Assembly (NCBI GenBank): GCA_018649885.1
Contig: JABIHA010000066.1
Location: 1-64,000, forward strand
Length of the DNA stretch: 64,000 nucleotides
Reading direction: 5' to 3'
From: Bacteriovoracaceae bacterium
Lineage (GTDB): Bacteria; Bdellovibrionota; Bacteriovoracia; Bacteriovoracales; Bacteriovoracaceae
Under the pieces are notes generated by a model, which searched no databases, had not been told where the DNA came from, and saw only the letters and a list, made by a program, of their open reading frames with translations. Below, one piece after another: positions 43,281-53,489 of the stretch. A program made the position numbers and the translations under genes. Within the stretch, counting starts at the first letter, position 1; each line of letters opens with the position of its first letter.

Positions 43281-44534
43281 ATGGGCCAATCTTCAAAAAA
43301 AATTGCTGTTACAGGTATGGGGTCTATTTGTGGTCTCGGTAATAACCTAGGCGATATTTGGCAGGGATTGATTGACGGTAAGTCAGGAATTTCAAATGTA
43401 GATAAAATCGATCTCTCTGAGATGCCCACCAAATTTGGTGGCATCGTTAAAGATTTCCAGATCAGTGAGAAAATTTTATCTCCCAAAGACGTAAAAAGGT
43501 ACGATGACTTTTTACTATTTATTCTAAATGCTTCAGCCGAAGCATATACAGATTGTGGAATAGTAGATTCAGACTATCAAAAAGATAAAATAGGCTGCAT
43601 TTTAGGTGTTGGCATGGGTGGATTTCCCATGATTGAAAAAACCCACGAAATCTACATGGCCAAAGGCCAAAGACGGGTCTCTCCCTTTTTTATACCTGGT
43701 GTAATTCCCAATATGAGCTCTGGACTTGTCTCTATTTATCTCGGACTACACGGTATTAATTATTCTATTTCTTCGGCTTGTGCCTCAAGTGCCCATGCAA
43801 TCTCTGCTGCTTGCTATGAAATTCAAAGTGGAAGACATGATGTCATGGTCACTGGTGGTGGCGAGGGTGCCATAAGCTATCTTGCCTATGCAGGTTTTTC
43901 TTCAATGAAGGCCCTTTCCAGAAGAAACGAAAATCCCGAAATGGCCTCTAGGCCTTTTGACAAAGACCGTGATGGATTTGTTATTGGTGAAGGTGCTGGA
44001 GTTCTAGTGCTTGAAGAACTAGAGCGCGCGAAGGCCCGCGGTGCTAAAATCTATGCCACTATTGAAGGGCATGGAGCGAGTAGCGATGCCTATCATATTA
44101 CAGCTCCACATCCTGAGGGAATCGGCGCTATTATCAGCATGGAAAAGTGTATTAAAGATGCAGGTATTTCTCCTGAACAAATTGGTTATATTAATGCCCA
44201 CGGTACTTCAACACCTCTAGGTGATATTGCTGAAACGACTGCTATTAAAAAAGTCTTTGGAGATTGTGCAAAAAATATCAATATCAGCTCCTCAAAATCC
44301 ATGACAGGTCACTTACTGGGTGGAGCAGGAGGACTTGAAACGATTATTTGTATCAAGGCCATGATGGAGGGGATCATTCCTCCCACAATTAATTTAGACA
44401 ACCAAGACCCTGCGTGTGATCTCAACTATACCCCCAATGTTCACGTTAAACGCGATATACCCTATGCCCTTAATAATTCTTTTGGATTCGGGGGAACCAA
44501 CTCTACGCTTATACTAAAAAACCCCAACTTATAA
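43281..44534 (+). CDS. fabF: Beta-ketoacyl-ACP synthase II
   Basis: 417 residues. Catalytic Cys167 in SSACASSAHA, His in NAHGTSTPLGD and SKSMTGHLLGGAGG, with C-terminal NNSFGFGGTNSTL. It elongates acyl-ACP and modulates unsaturated chain length. Separated from acpP by the palindromic element. GlyA follows after 9 bases. Confidence 0.97.
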   Translation: MGQSSKKIAVTGMGSICGLGNNLGDIWQGLIDGKSGISNVDKIDLSEMPTKFGGIVKDFQISEKILSPKDVKRYDDFLLFILNASAEAYTDCGIVDSDYQKDKIGCILGVGMGGFPMIEKTHEIYMAKGQRRVSPFFIPGVIPNMSSGLVSIYLGLHGINYSISSACASSAHAISAACYEIQSGRHDVMVTGGGEGAISYLAYAGFSSMKALSRRNENPEMASRPFDKDRDGFVIGEGAGVLVLEELERAKARGAKIYATIEGHGASSDAYHITAPHPEGIGAIISMEKCIKDAGISPEQIGYINAHGTSTPLGDIAETTAIKKVFGDCAKNINISSSKSMTGHLLGGAGGLETIICIKAMMEGIIPPTINLDNQDPACDLNYTPNVHVKRDIPYALNNSFGFGGTNSTLILKNPNL

Positions 44535-44543
44535 GAGGTTGCT

Positions 44544-45797
44544 ATGTTTCACAAAAATGCCACAAGTCTTGAATCAATGGACCCTGAGATTTTTCAATTA
44601 ACTAGACAAGAACTTAAAAGACAGGAAGAGGGTTTAGAGTTAATCGCCTCTGAAAATTATACCTCAAAAGCCGTGATGGAAGCACAAGGTAGTGTACTCA
44701 CCAATAAATATGCAGAGGGCTACCCCGGAAAAAGATATTATGGTGGTTGTGAATGTGTTGATAGTTCTGAATCACTAGCTATATCGAGAGCGCTTGAGCT
44801 CTTTGGCGCAAGTTATGCCAATGTTCAACCACACTCAGGTTCCCAAGCTAATATGGCAGCCTACTTTGCGGCCATAAAGCCAGGAGAAAAAGTACTGGGA
44901 ATGAACCTTAGTGAGGGAGGTCATCTCACTCATGGAAGCCCCGTCAATTTTTCGGGGAAATTATTTGAAATTGTAGCTTATGGACTCAATCCAGAAACTG
45001 AAAGAATTGACTACGACCAACTTTCTGAAATCGCTAAAAAAGAAAAACCAAGTCTTATTGTAGCAGGGGCCAGTGCTTACCCTAGAACTATAGACTTTAA
45101 AATATTTAAAGAAATTGCAGATAGTGTTGGAGCGATTCTAATGGTGGACATGGCTCACATTGCAGGCCTCGTGGCCACTGGTCACCACCCAACTCCAGTT
45201 GGAATTGCTGACATTGTCACCTCTACAACACATAAAACTCTTCGTGGTCCAAGGGGCGGGCTAATACTCGCCACTGATAACGAAAGATGGATGAAAAAAA
45301 TAAATTCAAATATCTTTCCAGGAATCCAAGGTGGACCACTCGAGCATGTCATCGCTGCAAAAGCAGTTGCCTTTAAGGAGGCGCTCGATCCAAGTTTCAA
45401 GGTATATTCAGATAATGTGGTAAAAAATTCCAAGGCGCTTGCTGAAACCCTTATGAACCAAGAAATTGGTTTAGTTTCAGGAGGAAGTGACAACCACCTC
45501 ATTTTGATAAAGACTGACTCAGTTAATATGTCAGGGAAAGTTGCTGAAAAACTTCTTGAAACCGTTCACATCACCACTAACAAAAATATGGTCCCGGGGG
45601 ATACTAGATCACCTTTTGTTACAAGCGGTATCCGAATTGGTACTCCTGCTATGACCACTAGAGGCCTTGGCACTACTGAGATGGAACTAGTAGGTAATTG
45701 GATTTCATCAGTACTAAAAAACCCAACAGACTTAGGTCTTCATGAAAAAGTTAAGGGTGAAGTGATGGAATTATGTCGAAAATTTCCTTTGTACTAA
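44544..45797 (+). CDS. glyA: Serine hydroxymethyltransferase
   Basis: 417 residues. PLP-lysine Lys231 in [26 protein letters not shown], and the N-terminal block [21 protein letters not shown]. It interconverts serine and glycine while charging tetrahydrofolate with one-carbon units. Normal length. It follows fabF closely and ends overlapping a lipoprotein gene by 25 bases. Confidence 0.97.
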   Translation: MFHKNATSLESMDPEIFQLTRQELKRQEEGLELIASENYTSKAVMEAQGSVLTNKYAEGYPGKRYYGGCECVDSSESLAISRALELFGASYANVQPHSGSQANMAAYFAAIKPGEKVLGMNLSEGGHLTHGSPVNFSGKLFEIVAYGLNPETERIDYDQLSEIAKKEKPSLIVAGASAYPRTIDFKIFKEIADSVGAILMVDMAHIAGLVATGHHPTPVGIADIVTSTTHKTLRGPRGGLILATDNERWMKKINSNIFPGIQGGPLEHVIAAKAVAFKEALDPSFKVYSDNVVKNSKALAETLMNQEIGLVSGGSDNHLILIKTDSVNMSGKVAEKLLETVHITTNKNMVPGDTRSPFVTSGIRIGTPAMTTRGLGTTEMELVGNWISSVLKNPTDLGLHEKVKGEVMELCRKFPLY

Positions 45798-46054
45798 TTC
45801 TATTCATAGCAATTGCATTAGCCGGATGCTCTTCTTCTAAAGAGCATCAAGGCAATCAAATCAGAAAAGAGAAAACCTATCTCAGCGATATGATTTCGGT
45901 AAAAAGGGCAATTCAGCTTGCTAAGGTTTCCTATATAAAAGGCTGCACAGAGCACGCAAAATCGATGAGACAGAAAATATTCCATAAAAATTGCGTAGTT
46001 AGAGCAAGTGAATATGTAAAATCCAATATTCTCTCCATTTTAGAGACGGAATAA
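45773..46054 (+). CDS. Small predicted lipoprotein
   Basis: 93 residues. Lipobox L-A-G-C at residues 16-19 after a clear hydrophobic signal, then a short basic helical mature part with two cysteines ([10 protein letters not shown] and [10 protein letters not shown]). No family recognised. The start lies within the last 25 bases of glyA, suggesting coupled translation. Confidence 0.65.
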   Translation: MSKISFVLILFIAIALAGCSSSKEHQGNQIRKEKTYLSDMISVKRAIQLAKVSYIKGCTEHAKSMRQKIFHKNCVVRASEYVKSNILSILETE

Positions 46055-46176
46055 TTACACACCACTGTTAATTATTTCTTAATTAAATAAATGTTAATTT
46101 TTCACCTCACCGGTAATAATCTACCCATTGATAACGCATCGTGCTAATTAAATTTTACAAGCAAAGGAGATAAGAC

Positions 46177-47019
46177 ATGAAATATTTCAATTCTAGTATT
46201 TTAATTTTTCTCATAACTTTTTCGGCCATGAGCTCTACCGAAATAGAGACGCTGAAAAGCTGTATTGTAGATTACCAAAGAAACTCTATTGAAAATAAAG
46301 TTATCGAAGGAACTGCTGCGACTTCACTTGTTCTAGCGGGATCTACAGCTGCTGGTTTTTTTGCTCCCGTAGATGATGGGCCGATTTTTGGTAACTTTTC
46401 TGATGAGGGAAAAAAAGCAGTTGGGATTTCTTATATAGCACTAGCTGCCGCAACAGGCACGATTATTGGAACCACATCCCTGGTAAAACTTATACGTTAC
46501 AAGTATCTCCCAAAATTATTACAAGAGGTTTTACATCAGAACCAACCTATAGACCAATATGCACTCTCAAAACAAGAATCAATGTGGGCATCAACGGTAG
46601 AAAACCAGAAGGATGTTAGTGAAAAGAAACTTGCTAGGTCATTTGCCAGAAAATTTCCAGCAGATTATCGAATTCTTTTAAAACAACGTCGAATTAGAAA
46701 GCGTCTAGGAAGAAAGGGCCTCAGGCTTGCAAAGAAAAAAGCCACTGCAAAAGCTTTAAAGGCGCTGGAAACAGATGAAAGAGGCTCAATAACTGAGGAG
46801 CAACTCTATAGTGCTATTTTAAAAAATGCAGTGTCTCTATGTGATGGAAGCGTTAGAGATAGCTTTCATGATGTGAAGAAAAAATACAAGAAACAATTGA
46901 TATGTGATGAAAGTAACAATTGCGAGTTACAAAATGTAGAGGTAAAACGTTCGAATAAACTCGCAAGTCATTCCGATTTTATTAAGTATATGCAAGAGAA
47001 ATTCTCAGAACTACTTTAA
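46177..47019 (+). CDS. Exported or membrane protein of unknown function
   Basis: 280 residues. Signal-like N terminus (to about residue 19) and two hydrophobic segments (about 46-66 and 84-106) of small residues, then a basic helical region (about 155-195, KQRRIRKRLGRKGLRLAKKK) and two cysteine pairs near the end. Strong AAAGGAGAT before the ATG. No family recognised. The 3' end overlaps the convergent SDR gene by 9 bases. Confidence 0.65.
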   Translation: MKYFNSSILIFLITFSAMSSTEIETLKSCIVDYQRNSIENKVIEGTAATSLVLAGSTAAGFFAPVDDGPIFGNFSDEGKKAVGISYIALAAATGTIIGTTSLVKLIRYKYLPKLLQEVLHQNQPIDQYALSKQESMWASTVENQKDVSEKKLARSFARKFPADYRILLKQRRIRKRLGRKGLRLAKKKATAKALKALETDERGSITEEQLYSAILKNAVSLCDGSVRDSFHDVKKKYKKQLICDESNNCELQNVEVKRSNKLASHSDFIKYMQEKFSELL

Positions 47020-47931
47020 AAAGTCGACAATCTGTTGAAGGTGAAAATCAGGTTTAAAATTAGTAGATTTTTTGAAATTAGAGCTATCCACCATGCAAGT
47101 ATATTTTAAATGACTTAACTCAGGTGGTGGATAGTTAGTATAATGAATGGCCCACAATTTCTTCAAAAGAGATTTAGCAAAAAATTCTGGTAGTGGTACC
47201 GGTGATCTCTTTAACTTTTTCAAAAGATTTTTCAGTGAAATTGTTACTTCTGATGAAATATTGAAAATACCTTTAATTTGATTTTCTATACATAATTCAA
47301 TTGCGCTAAGAAGATCTTCTTCATGAATAACTTGAATCATGGGATTGAACCCTAAAAGAGTAATGGGTGATTTTAGTTTTAGATATCTAGTCGGTGCATT
47401 TTTAAGATTCCCAATAATATGACATGGCCTTAGGATCACAATATCCATTTCAGGGGCCTTCCAGAAATAATTTGAGGTGGTCATATCCATTTCAACAAGA
47501 TCATCTATAGCATCAAACCCTGAAGCACCTAAGAGTGGATGATCCTCATTAATAAACTGAGGATTCTCACTTCTTGGCCCATATACATTGGCACTAGATA
47601 ATAAAATAAATTTCTTTACGCCATGTTTTTTAGCAAGTTTCAAAAGTTTGTCGGTACCCATTACGTTAAAAGAATAATGCTCCTCTTGAGTCTTTCTTAA
47701 ATCGTGCATGATATTTAAATGAATAATAGTATCAATTTTATTTTCTGAAAAAAGTTTCTCAACCCTTTTCTGTCTTATATCAAAGGAATAGGTAAGATAT
47801 TTGTTATCTATTTTAGTGGCCCTTCGATCAAGACCTATAATGGAGTGACTACTTGAAATTCGCTCGGCCAACTTACTGCCCAGGTTTCCTAGAATGCCTG
47901 TTATCAGAATATTTTTTTTTGCAACTATCAT
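47011..47931 (-). CDS. NAD-dependent epimerase/dehydratase (extended SDR)
   Basis: 306 residues. Rossmann motif ITGILGNLGSKLA at the N terminus (glycine pattern TGxxGxxG) and the SSANVYGPR region; the usual Y-x3-K is not evident, since the tyrosine position is followed by DLVEMDMTTSNYFWKAPE, so catalysis may be altered. Probably acts on a nucleotide-sugar, sterol-like or isoprenoid substrate. Two bases after the acyltransferase gene, so co-transcribed with it. Confidence 0.75.
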   Translation of the reverse strand: MIVAKKNILITGILGNLGSKLAERISSSHSIIGLDRRATKIDNKYLTYSFDIRQKRVEKLFSENKIDTIIHLNIMHDLRKTQEEHYSFNVMGTDKLLKLAKKHGVKKFILLSSANVYGPRSENPQFINEDHPLLGASGFDAIDDLVEMDMTTSNYFWKAPEMDIVILRPCHIIGNLKNAPTRYLKLKSPITLLGFNPMIQVIHEEDLLSAIELCIENQIKGIFNISSEVTISLKNLLKKLKRSPVPLPEFFAKSLLKKLWAIHYTNYPPPELSHLKYTCMVDSSNFKKSTNFKPDFHLQQIVDFLK

Positions 47932-47933
47932 AG

Positions 47934-48761
47934 CTAAGTAAAATACCCCTCTCTTTCTGCTAGTCCCCTATTTATCAATACTTGGATTTTCTCTTGAACC
48001 TTTTTAACATTGATTTCTAAATTTTCATCTACATTTTCAGGGTAAATGGGAGGACCAAAATAAATATGATATTTCACTGGAAGTGGAAGCATCCCCATAG
48101 GACCGAGAATTGGAAAAAATGGAGTAATTGGAAGCCCTGGAGCCCCAAAGATCTTCCCTATTGATTTCAAATTATATATGGATGGAAATTGCTCTTCAGC
48201 TCCTATAACAGCAGTAGGAATAATGGGAACTTTAAACTCACTTGCCAATTCATAAAATCCCGTTGGGAATTTTTTGAGACGGTATTTTTCGAAGATTGTT
48301 TTGCTTATCCCCTTAATACCTTCGGGAAAAACAAGAATACTCTCCCCTCTCTCCATTAATATTCTAAAATTTTCAGGAGTGCCTGTAGCTTGCCCCCAAG
48401 CAGAGAAAAACTCACTGACAAAAGGAAGCGTTGGAACCCATTTTTCAAGCATTGATCTAAGAAGCACTGGAGGGTTCATCTCAAACATTAGTGCAGCAGT
48501 TACCATCATTGCATCAAATGGCACTTGCCCTGAATGATTACCCACAAACAAAGCATTTCTTGAAGGTATATTTGAAATTCCATGTACCTGGACACGAAAA
48601 TATTTATTGTAAAGGAAATCAATAGCTGGAACTGAAAATTTTATCCTGCTGGGATCTAAACCAAAGGGATCTTGACCCAACTCTTCCTGATCTTTGACTA
48701 TCTGGTTAAACCAAAATGTGATCCTATCTTTTAGTACAGTATTCATAGGGTAATTATCCAT
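47934..48761 (-). CDS. PlsC-like lysophospholipid acyltransferase
   Basis: 275 residues from ATG 48761; the longer frame begins at TTG 48773 without a site. Acyltransferase motif N-H-S-G-Q-V-P-F-D (H-x6-D form used in this subfamily), and FPEGIKG as motif III. It acylates lysophospholipid or another hydroxyl lipid at the inner membrane. Neighbouring radical SAM and SDR genes suggest a modified-lipid pathway. Confidence 0.82.
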   Translation of the reverse strand: MDNYPMNTVLKDRITFWFNQIVKDQEELGQDPFGLDPSRIKFSVPAIDFLYNKYFRVQVHGISNIPSRNALFVGNHSGQVPFDAMMVTAALMFEMNPPVLLRSMLEKWVPTLPFVSEFFSAWGQATGTPENFRILMERGESILVFPEGIKGISKTIFEKYRLKKFPTGFYELASEFKVPIIPTAVIGAEEQFPSIYNLKSIGKIFGAPGLPITPFFPILGPMGMLPLPVKYHIYFGPPIYPENVDENLEINVKKVQEKIQVLINRGLAEREGYFT

Positions 48762-48784
48762 GGCAGCTCGCAAAAGTAAATGAG

Positions 48785-50089
48785 CTATGTCAATTCTATA
48801 GGTGTACTCGCTTGAGCTACCTTCTGAAAATAAGAATCCAGCATTGATTTCTCAAACTCTACATTTGATTCGTATTCATAACCAAAAACAGGCTTCCACA
48901 GTGATTTGTTTTCCATGCAAAGATAAAAGAAAACATGGTCGTGCCAAGGCTTAAGGCTTTGATAAAGATGTGAAAACATCTCTACTTTGATATCCGCGCT
49001 GTAAGATAATTTTCCATCTGCCTGAACTAAAGGCATTTGAAGTACCTTGCTCATCACACCACTTTTACGAATATGAGTGATTACATTTTTTGTAAAAGTA
49101 AGTGTTCCTAGAGAAACCAAAGCCACTTCGCTCGCCAGAAAGCTCTCAGTTAAAATTTGGCAGATTCTTTCATAATCTTCATTGAAATTACTATAGTAAA
49201 ACATTGGATGAAAATGAAACCCTACTAGCACTCCTTTATCCGCAAGCTCCCTTGCAGACCTAATTCTCTGCTCTAGACTGGCAGTAAAATACTCTTCAGA
49301 TTTAATTATTTCGCTTGGATTTAGCGTCCAAGTACAAATCACATTTGAAGGAATTTCATTTTCTAAGAAAAATTTCACATTATTTGATTTAGTCTTAAAC
49401 TCTAAAATAATATTTGGGTTTTCTCTACAAAAAGTCATGAGATCATCTAGTATTCCGCCCTTATTTCCCAAAAACAAGGAGTCTGATGATTGACCTGTTC
49501 CTATATGATAACGCTTCTTAGGATCTAAATTTGCAGCTCTCAATTTTTCCAGCAAATTTGTCTCAAAGAAGATATCCTTATCAGAATTAAAAGTTTGAAT
49601 ACTACAATACGTACAACCAAATCCACAATTTGCAATTGTATCTAGTGTTTGCAAGTTACAGCAAAGAGTTTTCTCTGAAGCAACCGGACACTTCCCCAAT
49701 ATCTTATTGTTAAGTGGTTTAGTTGAAGGAAGAGTTTTTACTTTAATAGTATTTACATATTTCCCAGCGGTTTGGTGAAAACTTGAATAGTCTTTTTCAG
49801 AAGCCTTAATCTCTTCCCAGCTATTTTTTACTTTTTGGAAAATAGATTTCTTTAGTTGCTTTGAATTAAGATTCTTATTCAGATCAGTAGGCCAATATTC
49901 ACTTATATCCCCTTCACCCCACATAAAAAAATCAATTGAAATATCAACTAATTGCTTGAACTCTTGAAATGAAAAACCGTGTGTTTTCTGGGCGTCTTCT
50001 AAAAAGTCTCTCTGGGGCTTTTTTAAAAAATGAAAGAGTGTCGACTCTTTAAAAGTAACAAGCTTGTGATCAATTTCGACTGGCTCCAT
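48785..50089 (-). CDS. Radical SAM protein, spore photoproduct lyase-like
   Basis: 434 residues. The cluster-binding triad is C155-x3-C159-x2-C162 in NCGFGCTYCSIQ, the spacing and context of SplB-type enzymes. GTGQSSDSLFLG and a later FHFHPMFYYS segment fit the SPL-like TIM barrel. Non-sporeforming relatives carry such proteins with unknown substrate. It is first in a three-gene minus-strand unit with the acyltransferase and the SDR protein. Confidence 0.82.
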   Translation of the reverse strand: MEPVEIDHKLVTFKESTLFHFLKKPQRDFLEDAQKTHGFSFQEFKQLVDISIDFFMWGEGDISEYWPTDLNKNLNSKQLKKSIFQKVKNSWEEIKASEKDYSSFHQTAGKYVNTIKVKTLPSTKPLNNKILGKCPVASEKTLCCNLQTLDTIANCGFGCTYCSIQTFNSDKDIFFETNLLEKLRAANLDPKKRYHIGTGQSSDSLFLGNKGGILDDLMTFCRENPNIILEFKTKSNNVKFFLENEIPSNVICTWTLNPSEIIKSEEYFTASLEQRIRSARELADKGVLVGFHFHPMFYYSNFNEDYERICQILTESFLASEVALVSLGTLTFTKNVITHIRKSGVMSKVLQMPLVQADGKLSYSADIKVEMFSHLYQSLKPWHDHVFFYLCMENKSLWKPVFGYEYESNVEFEKSMLDSYFQKVAQASTPIELT

Positions 50090-50300
50090 CTATTAAACCT
50101 TATTTAAAAATTAAACTCTTAGCTTAATTAAAAAGGTTGATCAAATATTGAAAACAGCAGGACGCGCAGCGCCCACCTTGTTCACTATTAGTCAATTTTA
50201 AGTACTCTATTAATTTATTATCAGTTCAAATTTGCCTACTTATCCTTTAATTTTAAATAGGTAAGAGGGGCTTAAGAGTCTCAAACAAAGGGGAGAAAAG

Positions 50301-50687
50301 ATGAAAACAATTATCATTAGTTTATTGGTTCTAGCAGCTACTACAAATGCGGCCATGGCCTCCGTAAGGCTTGGCGCTGTCACAATGTACGACTCTAGAA
50401 GTACACAAGCACTACACCTGGCAAAATGCCGATTTTCAAGAAATGTTGCCGTTTCAAAAGTACAGCTCTTGGTAAAAAACCAGCAAACAGACATTGACCG
50501 ACTGAGCTTCAAATTTCACAACGGTCAAAGCCAGAGCGTAGACGTTAGGGAGAACATTAGACCCGGAGGCAAAACACGCTGGATCGACCTTAAAGGGTCA
50601 AGAAGGTGCATCAAAAAAGTCACCATCACTGGCGATACAGATGGTTGGATGGCAGATCCTGCTAGAATTGTAATTTTTGGAAAATAG
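50301..50687 (+). CDS. Secreted YaaI-like (DUF2541) protein
   Basis: 128 residues. Signal peptide (MKTIIISLLVLAATTNAAMA), then a domain with the YaaI layout: RLGAVTM, a first cysteine (LAKCRFSRN), VSKVQLLVKNQQ, then RWIDLKGSRRCIKKVTITGD with the second cysteine, presumably disulfide-linked. AAGGGGAG precedes the ATG. Function of the family is unknown. Monocistronic with a strong terminator. Confidence 0.7.
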   Translation: MKTIIISLLVLAATTNAAMASVRLGAVTMYDSRSTQALHLAKCRFSRNVAVSKVQLLVKNQQTDIDRLSFKFHNGQSQSVDVRENIRPGGKTRWIDLKGSRRCIKKVTITGDTDGWMADPARIVIFGK

Positions 50688-50702
50688 AATTTAATAAAAG
50701 GA

Positions 50703-50740
50703 GGCCCTCAAGAGGAGGAGCACATTTTCCTTTGAGGGCC
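50703..50740 (+). other. Hairpin upstream of the terminator
   Basis: GGCCCTCAA (50703-50711) pairs with TTGAGGGCC (50732-50740). It precedes the main terminator by 8 bases and may stabilise the 3' end of the YaaI-like mRNA. Confidence 0.7.
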
Positions 50741-50747
50741 ACCCACC

Positions 50748-50781
50748 CAATGGGAAGAGCATAGCTCTTCCCATTGTTTTT
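50748..50781 (+). terminator. Strong rho-independent terminator
   Basis: CAATGGGAAGAGC (50748-50760) pairs perfectly with GCTCTTCCCATTG (50764-50776) around a 3-base loop, then five T's. Ends the YaaI-like transcript. Confidence 0.92.
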
Positions 50782-50964
50782 AGGGGTTTATATTAAGTTT
50801 TCTTAACTCTACTGATAAGAAAAAATTCCGTCAATGCTTAACAAGATACTCCGCCCAACCAAAAATAATAGCACAGCGTCGTAAAATTAAAATAGACACA
50901 TTGCCAATTCTCTAAAACTTGGATAAAAACAGGTCAAATATTTACTCAGAAGTTGTCGAAATCT

Positions 50965-51462
50965 ATGAAATGTCCATTTTGCTATGCCCAAGATACAAAA
51001 GTTGTCGACTCCCGGCCGGTACAAGACGGACTTGGGACAAGACGTCGAAGAAAATGTGAAAATTGTCAAAAAAGGTTTTCAACTCTCGAAAAAGCAGAGA
51101 TGGCCATGCCGCTTGTTATAAAAAATGACGGCCGTAGAGAAAACTTTGATAAAGCAAAAATCCAAGACGGGATTGAGAAGGCTTGCCAAAAAAGACCAGT
51201 AGGTACCAGCCAAATAGAAAATATTGTTGGCAGCGTAGAAAGAAATGTAATTGAAAAAGGTGTTAAAGAAATAAGTACCAAGACAATTGGCGAATTCATA
51301 ATGAGCTATCTTCGGATTTTAGATCCTGTTGCTTATGTTAGATTCGCTTCAGTCTACAAAACATTTCAAGACATAGATGAATTTGTAAAAGATCTAGAAG
51401 AAGAGTTACCGTCAAAAACCTATCAAAATAGTTCTGGCAGTCAGCCCGAGGCCACACAGTGA
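50965..51462 (+). CDS. nrdR: Ribonucleotide reductase repressor NrdR
   Basis: 165 residues from ATG 50965, giving the canonical MKCPFC start; TTG 50953 is rejected. Zinc ribbon (C-P-F-C ... C-E-N-C) and [19 protein letters not shown] region, then an ATP-cone (about 50-140). It represses nrd genes according to the dATP/ATP state. Its stop overlaps the nusB GTG start. Confidence 0.96.
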   Translation: MKCPFCYAQDTKVVDSRPVQDGLGTRRRRKCENCQKRFSTLEKAEMAMPLVIKNDGRRENFDKAKIQDGIEKACQKRPVGTSQIENIVGSVERNVIEKGVKEISTKTIGEFIMSYLRILDPVAYVRFASVYKTFQDIDEFVKDLEEELPSKTYQNSSGSQPEATQ

Positions 51463-51902
51463 CACCTAGAACCAAAGCAAGAGAATTTGCCTTTAAATTT
51501 ATCTATCAACTGCATTTTCAAGATGAATTAAAACAATATAGTGTAACCGACACAAAAGACTTCGGTGAACAATTTGGACAATTTCTAAGCCAAGTTGATG
51601 AAAGCTATATGGGCGAGCTTGAGGAAAATGCAAGAATTTTTTCAATAGAGCTCATTTTAAATTGCTTAAACAATTACGATGAACTTGAAAGCCAAATCTC
51701 TGGGCACTTAAAAGGTTGGAAAATACCTCGCTTGCAAAAAATTGATTTTGCACTACTTGTGCTATCAAGTGCTGAACTCCTATATTCAAAAGATACTCCA
51801 AAAGCAGTTGTCATTAATGAAGCTATTGAGCTGGCGAAAAAATATGGAGGAAAAAACTCCTCCTCTTTTGTAAATGGAATTTTAGACTCCATTGGAAATT
51901 AA
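51459..51902 (+). CDS. nusB: Transcription antitermination factor NusB
   Basis: 147 residues; GTG start overlaps the nrdR stop. Family segments: [15 protein letters not shown] at the N terminus, [28 protein letters not shown] at the C terminus. Binds boxA RNA with S10 for rRNA antitermination. The nrdR-nusB order is common. Confidence 0.94.
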   Translation: MTPRTKAREFAFKFIYQLHFQDELKQYSVTDTKDFGEQFGQFLSQVDESYMGELEENARIFSIELILNCLNNYDELESQISGHLKGWKIPRLQKIDFALLVLSSAELLYSKDTPKAVVINEAIELAKKYGGKNSSSFVNGILDSIGN

Positions 51903-51904
51903 GT

Positions 51905-52327
51905 ATGTTTGTAGATGAAATTGGAACGTCTTTTTTAGATTCTGTATCGACGAACTGCAGAGGCATTATATGCTCAAAAAATATGCAATCTATGCATAAG
52001 GCGGTTCGAACTGGCTTAAATTATATACTAGATGGTCAACTGACGACTTCAAATTCTTTAGCTGATGATCAACACAGCCTCTTTTTTTCAAATAATAGTG
52101 GATTCCCTTTCTTTGTTTTATTAATCCCAGGAGCCATACAACCCAAAAAACTGGAAGATGTATTCTCACTTATTGAAAAAACAATCAATCAAACTGAAAT
52201 GCCTTCCATAGAAGAAATTGCAGAAAAAATATTATTTATTGATCAGCAATCTAACTCTTCTTCAAAAGTCATAAATTCATTTAAAAAAGTTTTTCCAAAA
52301 ATAACTATTGAGTTTTTAAAAGTCTAG
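51905..52327 (+). CDS. Hypothetical protein downstream of nusB
   Basis: 140 residues, no signal or membrane helix. Contains three cysteines, two in TNCRGIICSKN. No family recognised. Three bases after nusB, so probably co-transcribed; the 3' end overlaps the convergent flavoprotein gene by 23 bases. Confidence 0.6.
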   Translation: MFVDEIGTSFLDSVSTNCRGIICSKNMQSMHKAVRTGLNYILDGQLTTSNSLADDQHSLFFSNNSGFPFFVLLIPGAIQPKKLEDVFSLIEKTINQTEMPSIEEIAEKILFIDQQSNSSSKVINSFKKVFPKITIEFLKV

Positions 52328-53489
52328 ACCTTGAAAATTGCCAAATTTTTCTTCTTCCCATATTGACCTCTAACATATGATTGAAAATAGATGGGCAAAA
52401 ACTAAGAATCCACAAAGCAACTCTTCTCACCCAGGGGAAATAAGTAAAGACTAGTGCAAGAGAGGTCACTCTCAAATAATTCGTTTTAATATTCACAATC
52501 TTACTTATGTAACTCTGAACCCCACTGGCATGGCCAAGGCTAAAAATATTCTCTGCGAGTAACTTCGATTGCTCGAATGAAAGAGATAAACCCTCCCCTG
52601 TAATTGGGTCAAAGAAAAGACAACTATCTCCAACGAGAATCACTTGACCTTGAATTGGCCCTTTAGATCCTGTAGGAAGTGGTCCATAACTTCTGAGTGG
52701 ACTTAGCTTTTCTACTCCTTCGACTTTTTTCTCTAGTTCGGGAAAAAAGCTAAATAGACCTGACTCTAGACCACTGCTTTTACCTTTGCCTTGGGGTTTT
52801 ACAACATCATGATCCCACCCAAAAACAAACTCTACTATTTCTTCAGATACGGGGGCCACATAACACTCGATGCCTTTATTCCACCACACATCCACACAAT
52901 CACTCCAAGGTGCCATTTTAAAATGTGCTCTAGCGCCGATCCTCTTTTTATCACTAGGAGGACTTGAATCCATATTGGCGATTTTTCTAACCCTTGAGCG
53001 AATGCCGTCACAGCCAATTATATAATCAAAATTTTCAATGCTTTGTTCACTGCCTGAAGAATCATCCCTCACATAGACCGTGATTTTACTATCATCTAAT
53101 TTAAAATTGATGAATTCAGTAAAAGGATGCAAGCTTATACTGGGATATTCACAAGCCTTTTTATAAAGTGCTTGGCTTAGGGCCGTTCGCCTAACAACAT
53201 AGCCTGTCCCAGACTGGAACTCTCCGCGGGCCTTCCCCTTTCCAAGACAATCAATATAATTAATGCCAACAAATTTTCTATAAAACTTGCTATCAATTAA
53301 CTCAAAGACTCCAAATTCTTTTAGTATTTCTACACCCGAGGGCATAATCCCTTCACCACACACTTTATCTATTGGCCAAGAAGATTTCTCAATCAGGGCG
53401 ACCTCTACACCTTTACGTGCGAGCGCAATGGCCGACATCATCCCCGAGGGTCCTCCTCCAATAATCGCAATTTTCAGTTCACTTTTCAT
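52305..53489 (-). CDS. FAD-dependent oxidoreductase, geranylgeranyl reductase family
   Basis: 394 residues. FAD-binding G-G-G-P-S-G (9-14), later VCGEGIMPSG typical of the geranylgeranyl reductase/CrtI-like PHBH group, and GDSCLFFDPITGEGLSLSFEQS as second FAD motif. It may reduce isoprenoid side chains (quinones, lipids) or hydroxylate an aromatic. The C terminus is basic. Substrate not deducible. Confidence 0.85.
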   Translation of the reverse strand: MKSELKIAIIGGGPSGMMSAIALARKGVEVALIEKSSWPIDKVCGEGIMPSGVEILKEFGVFELIDSKFYRKFVGINYIDCLGKGKARGEFQSGTGYVVRRTALSQALYKKACEYPSISLHPFTEFINFKLDDSKITVYVRDDSSGSEQSIENFDYIIGCDGIRSRVRKIANMDSSPPSDKKRIGARAHFKMAPWSDCVDVWWNKGIECYVAPVSEEIVEFVFGWDHDVVKPQGKGKSSGLESGLFSFFPELEKKVEGVEKLSPLRSYGPLPTGSKGPIQGQVILVGDSCLFFDPITGEGLSLSFEQSKLLAENIFSLGHASGVQSYISKIVNIKTNYLRVTSLALVFTYFPWVRRVALWILSFCPSIFNHMLEVNMGRRKIWQFSRSRLLKTQ

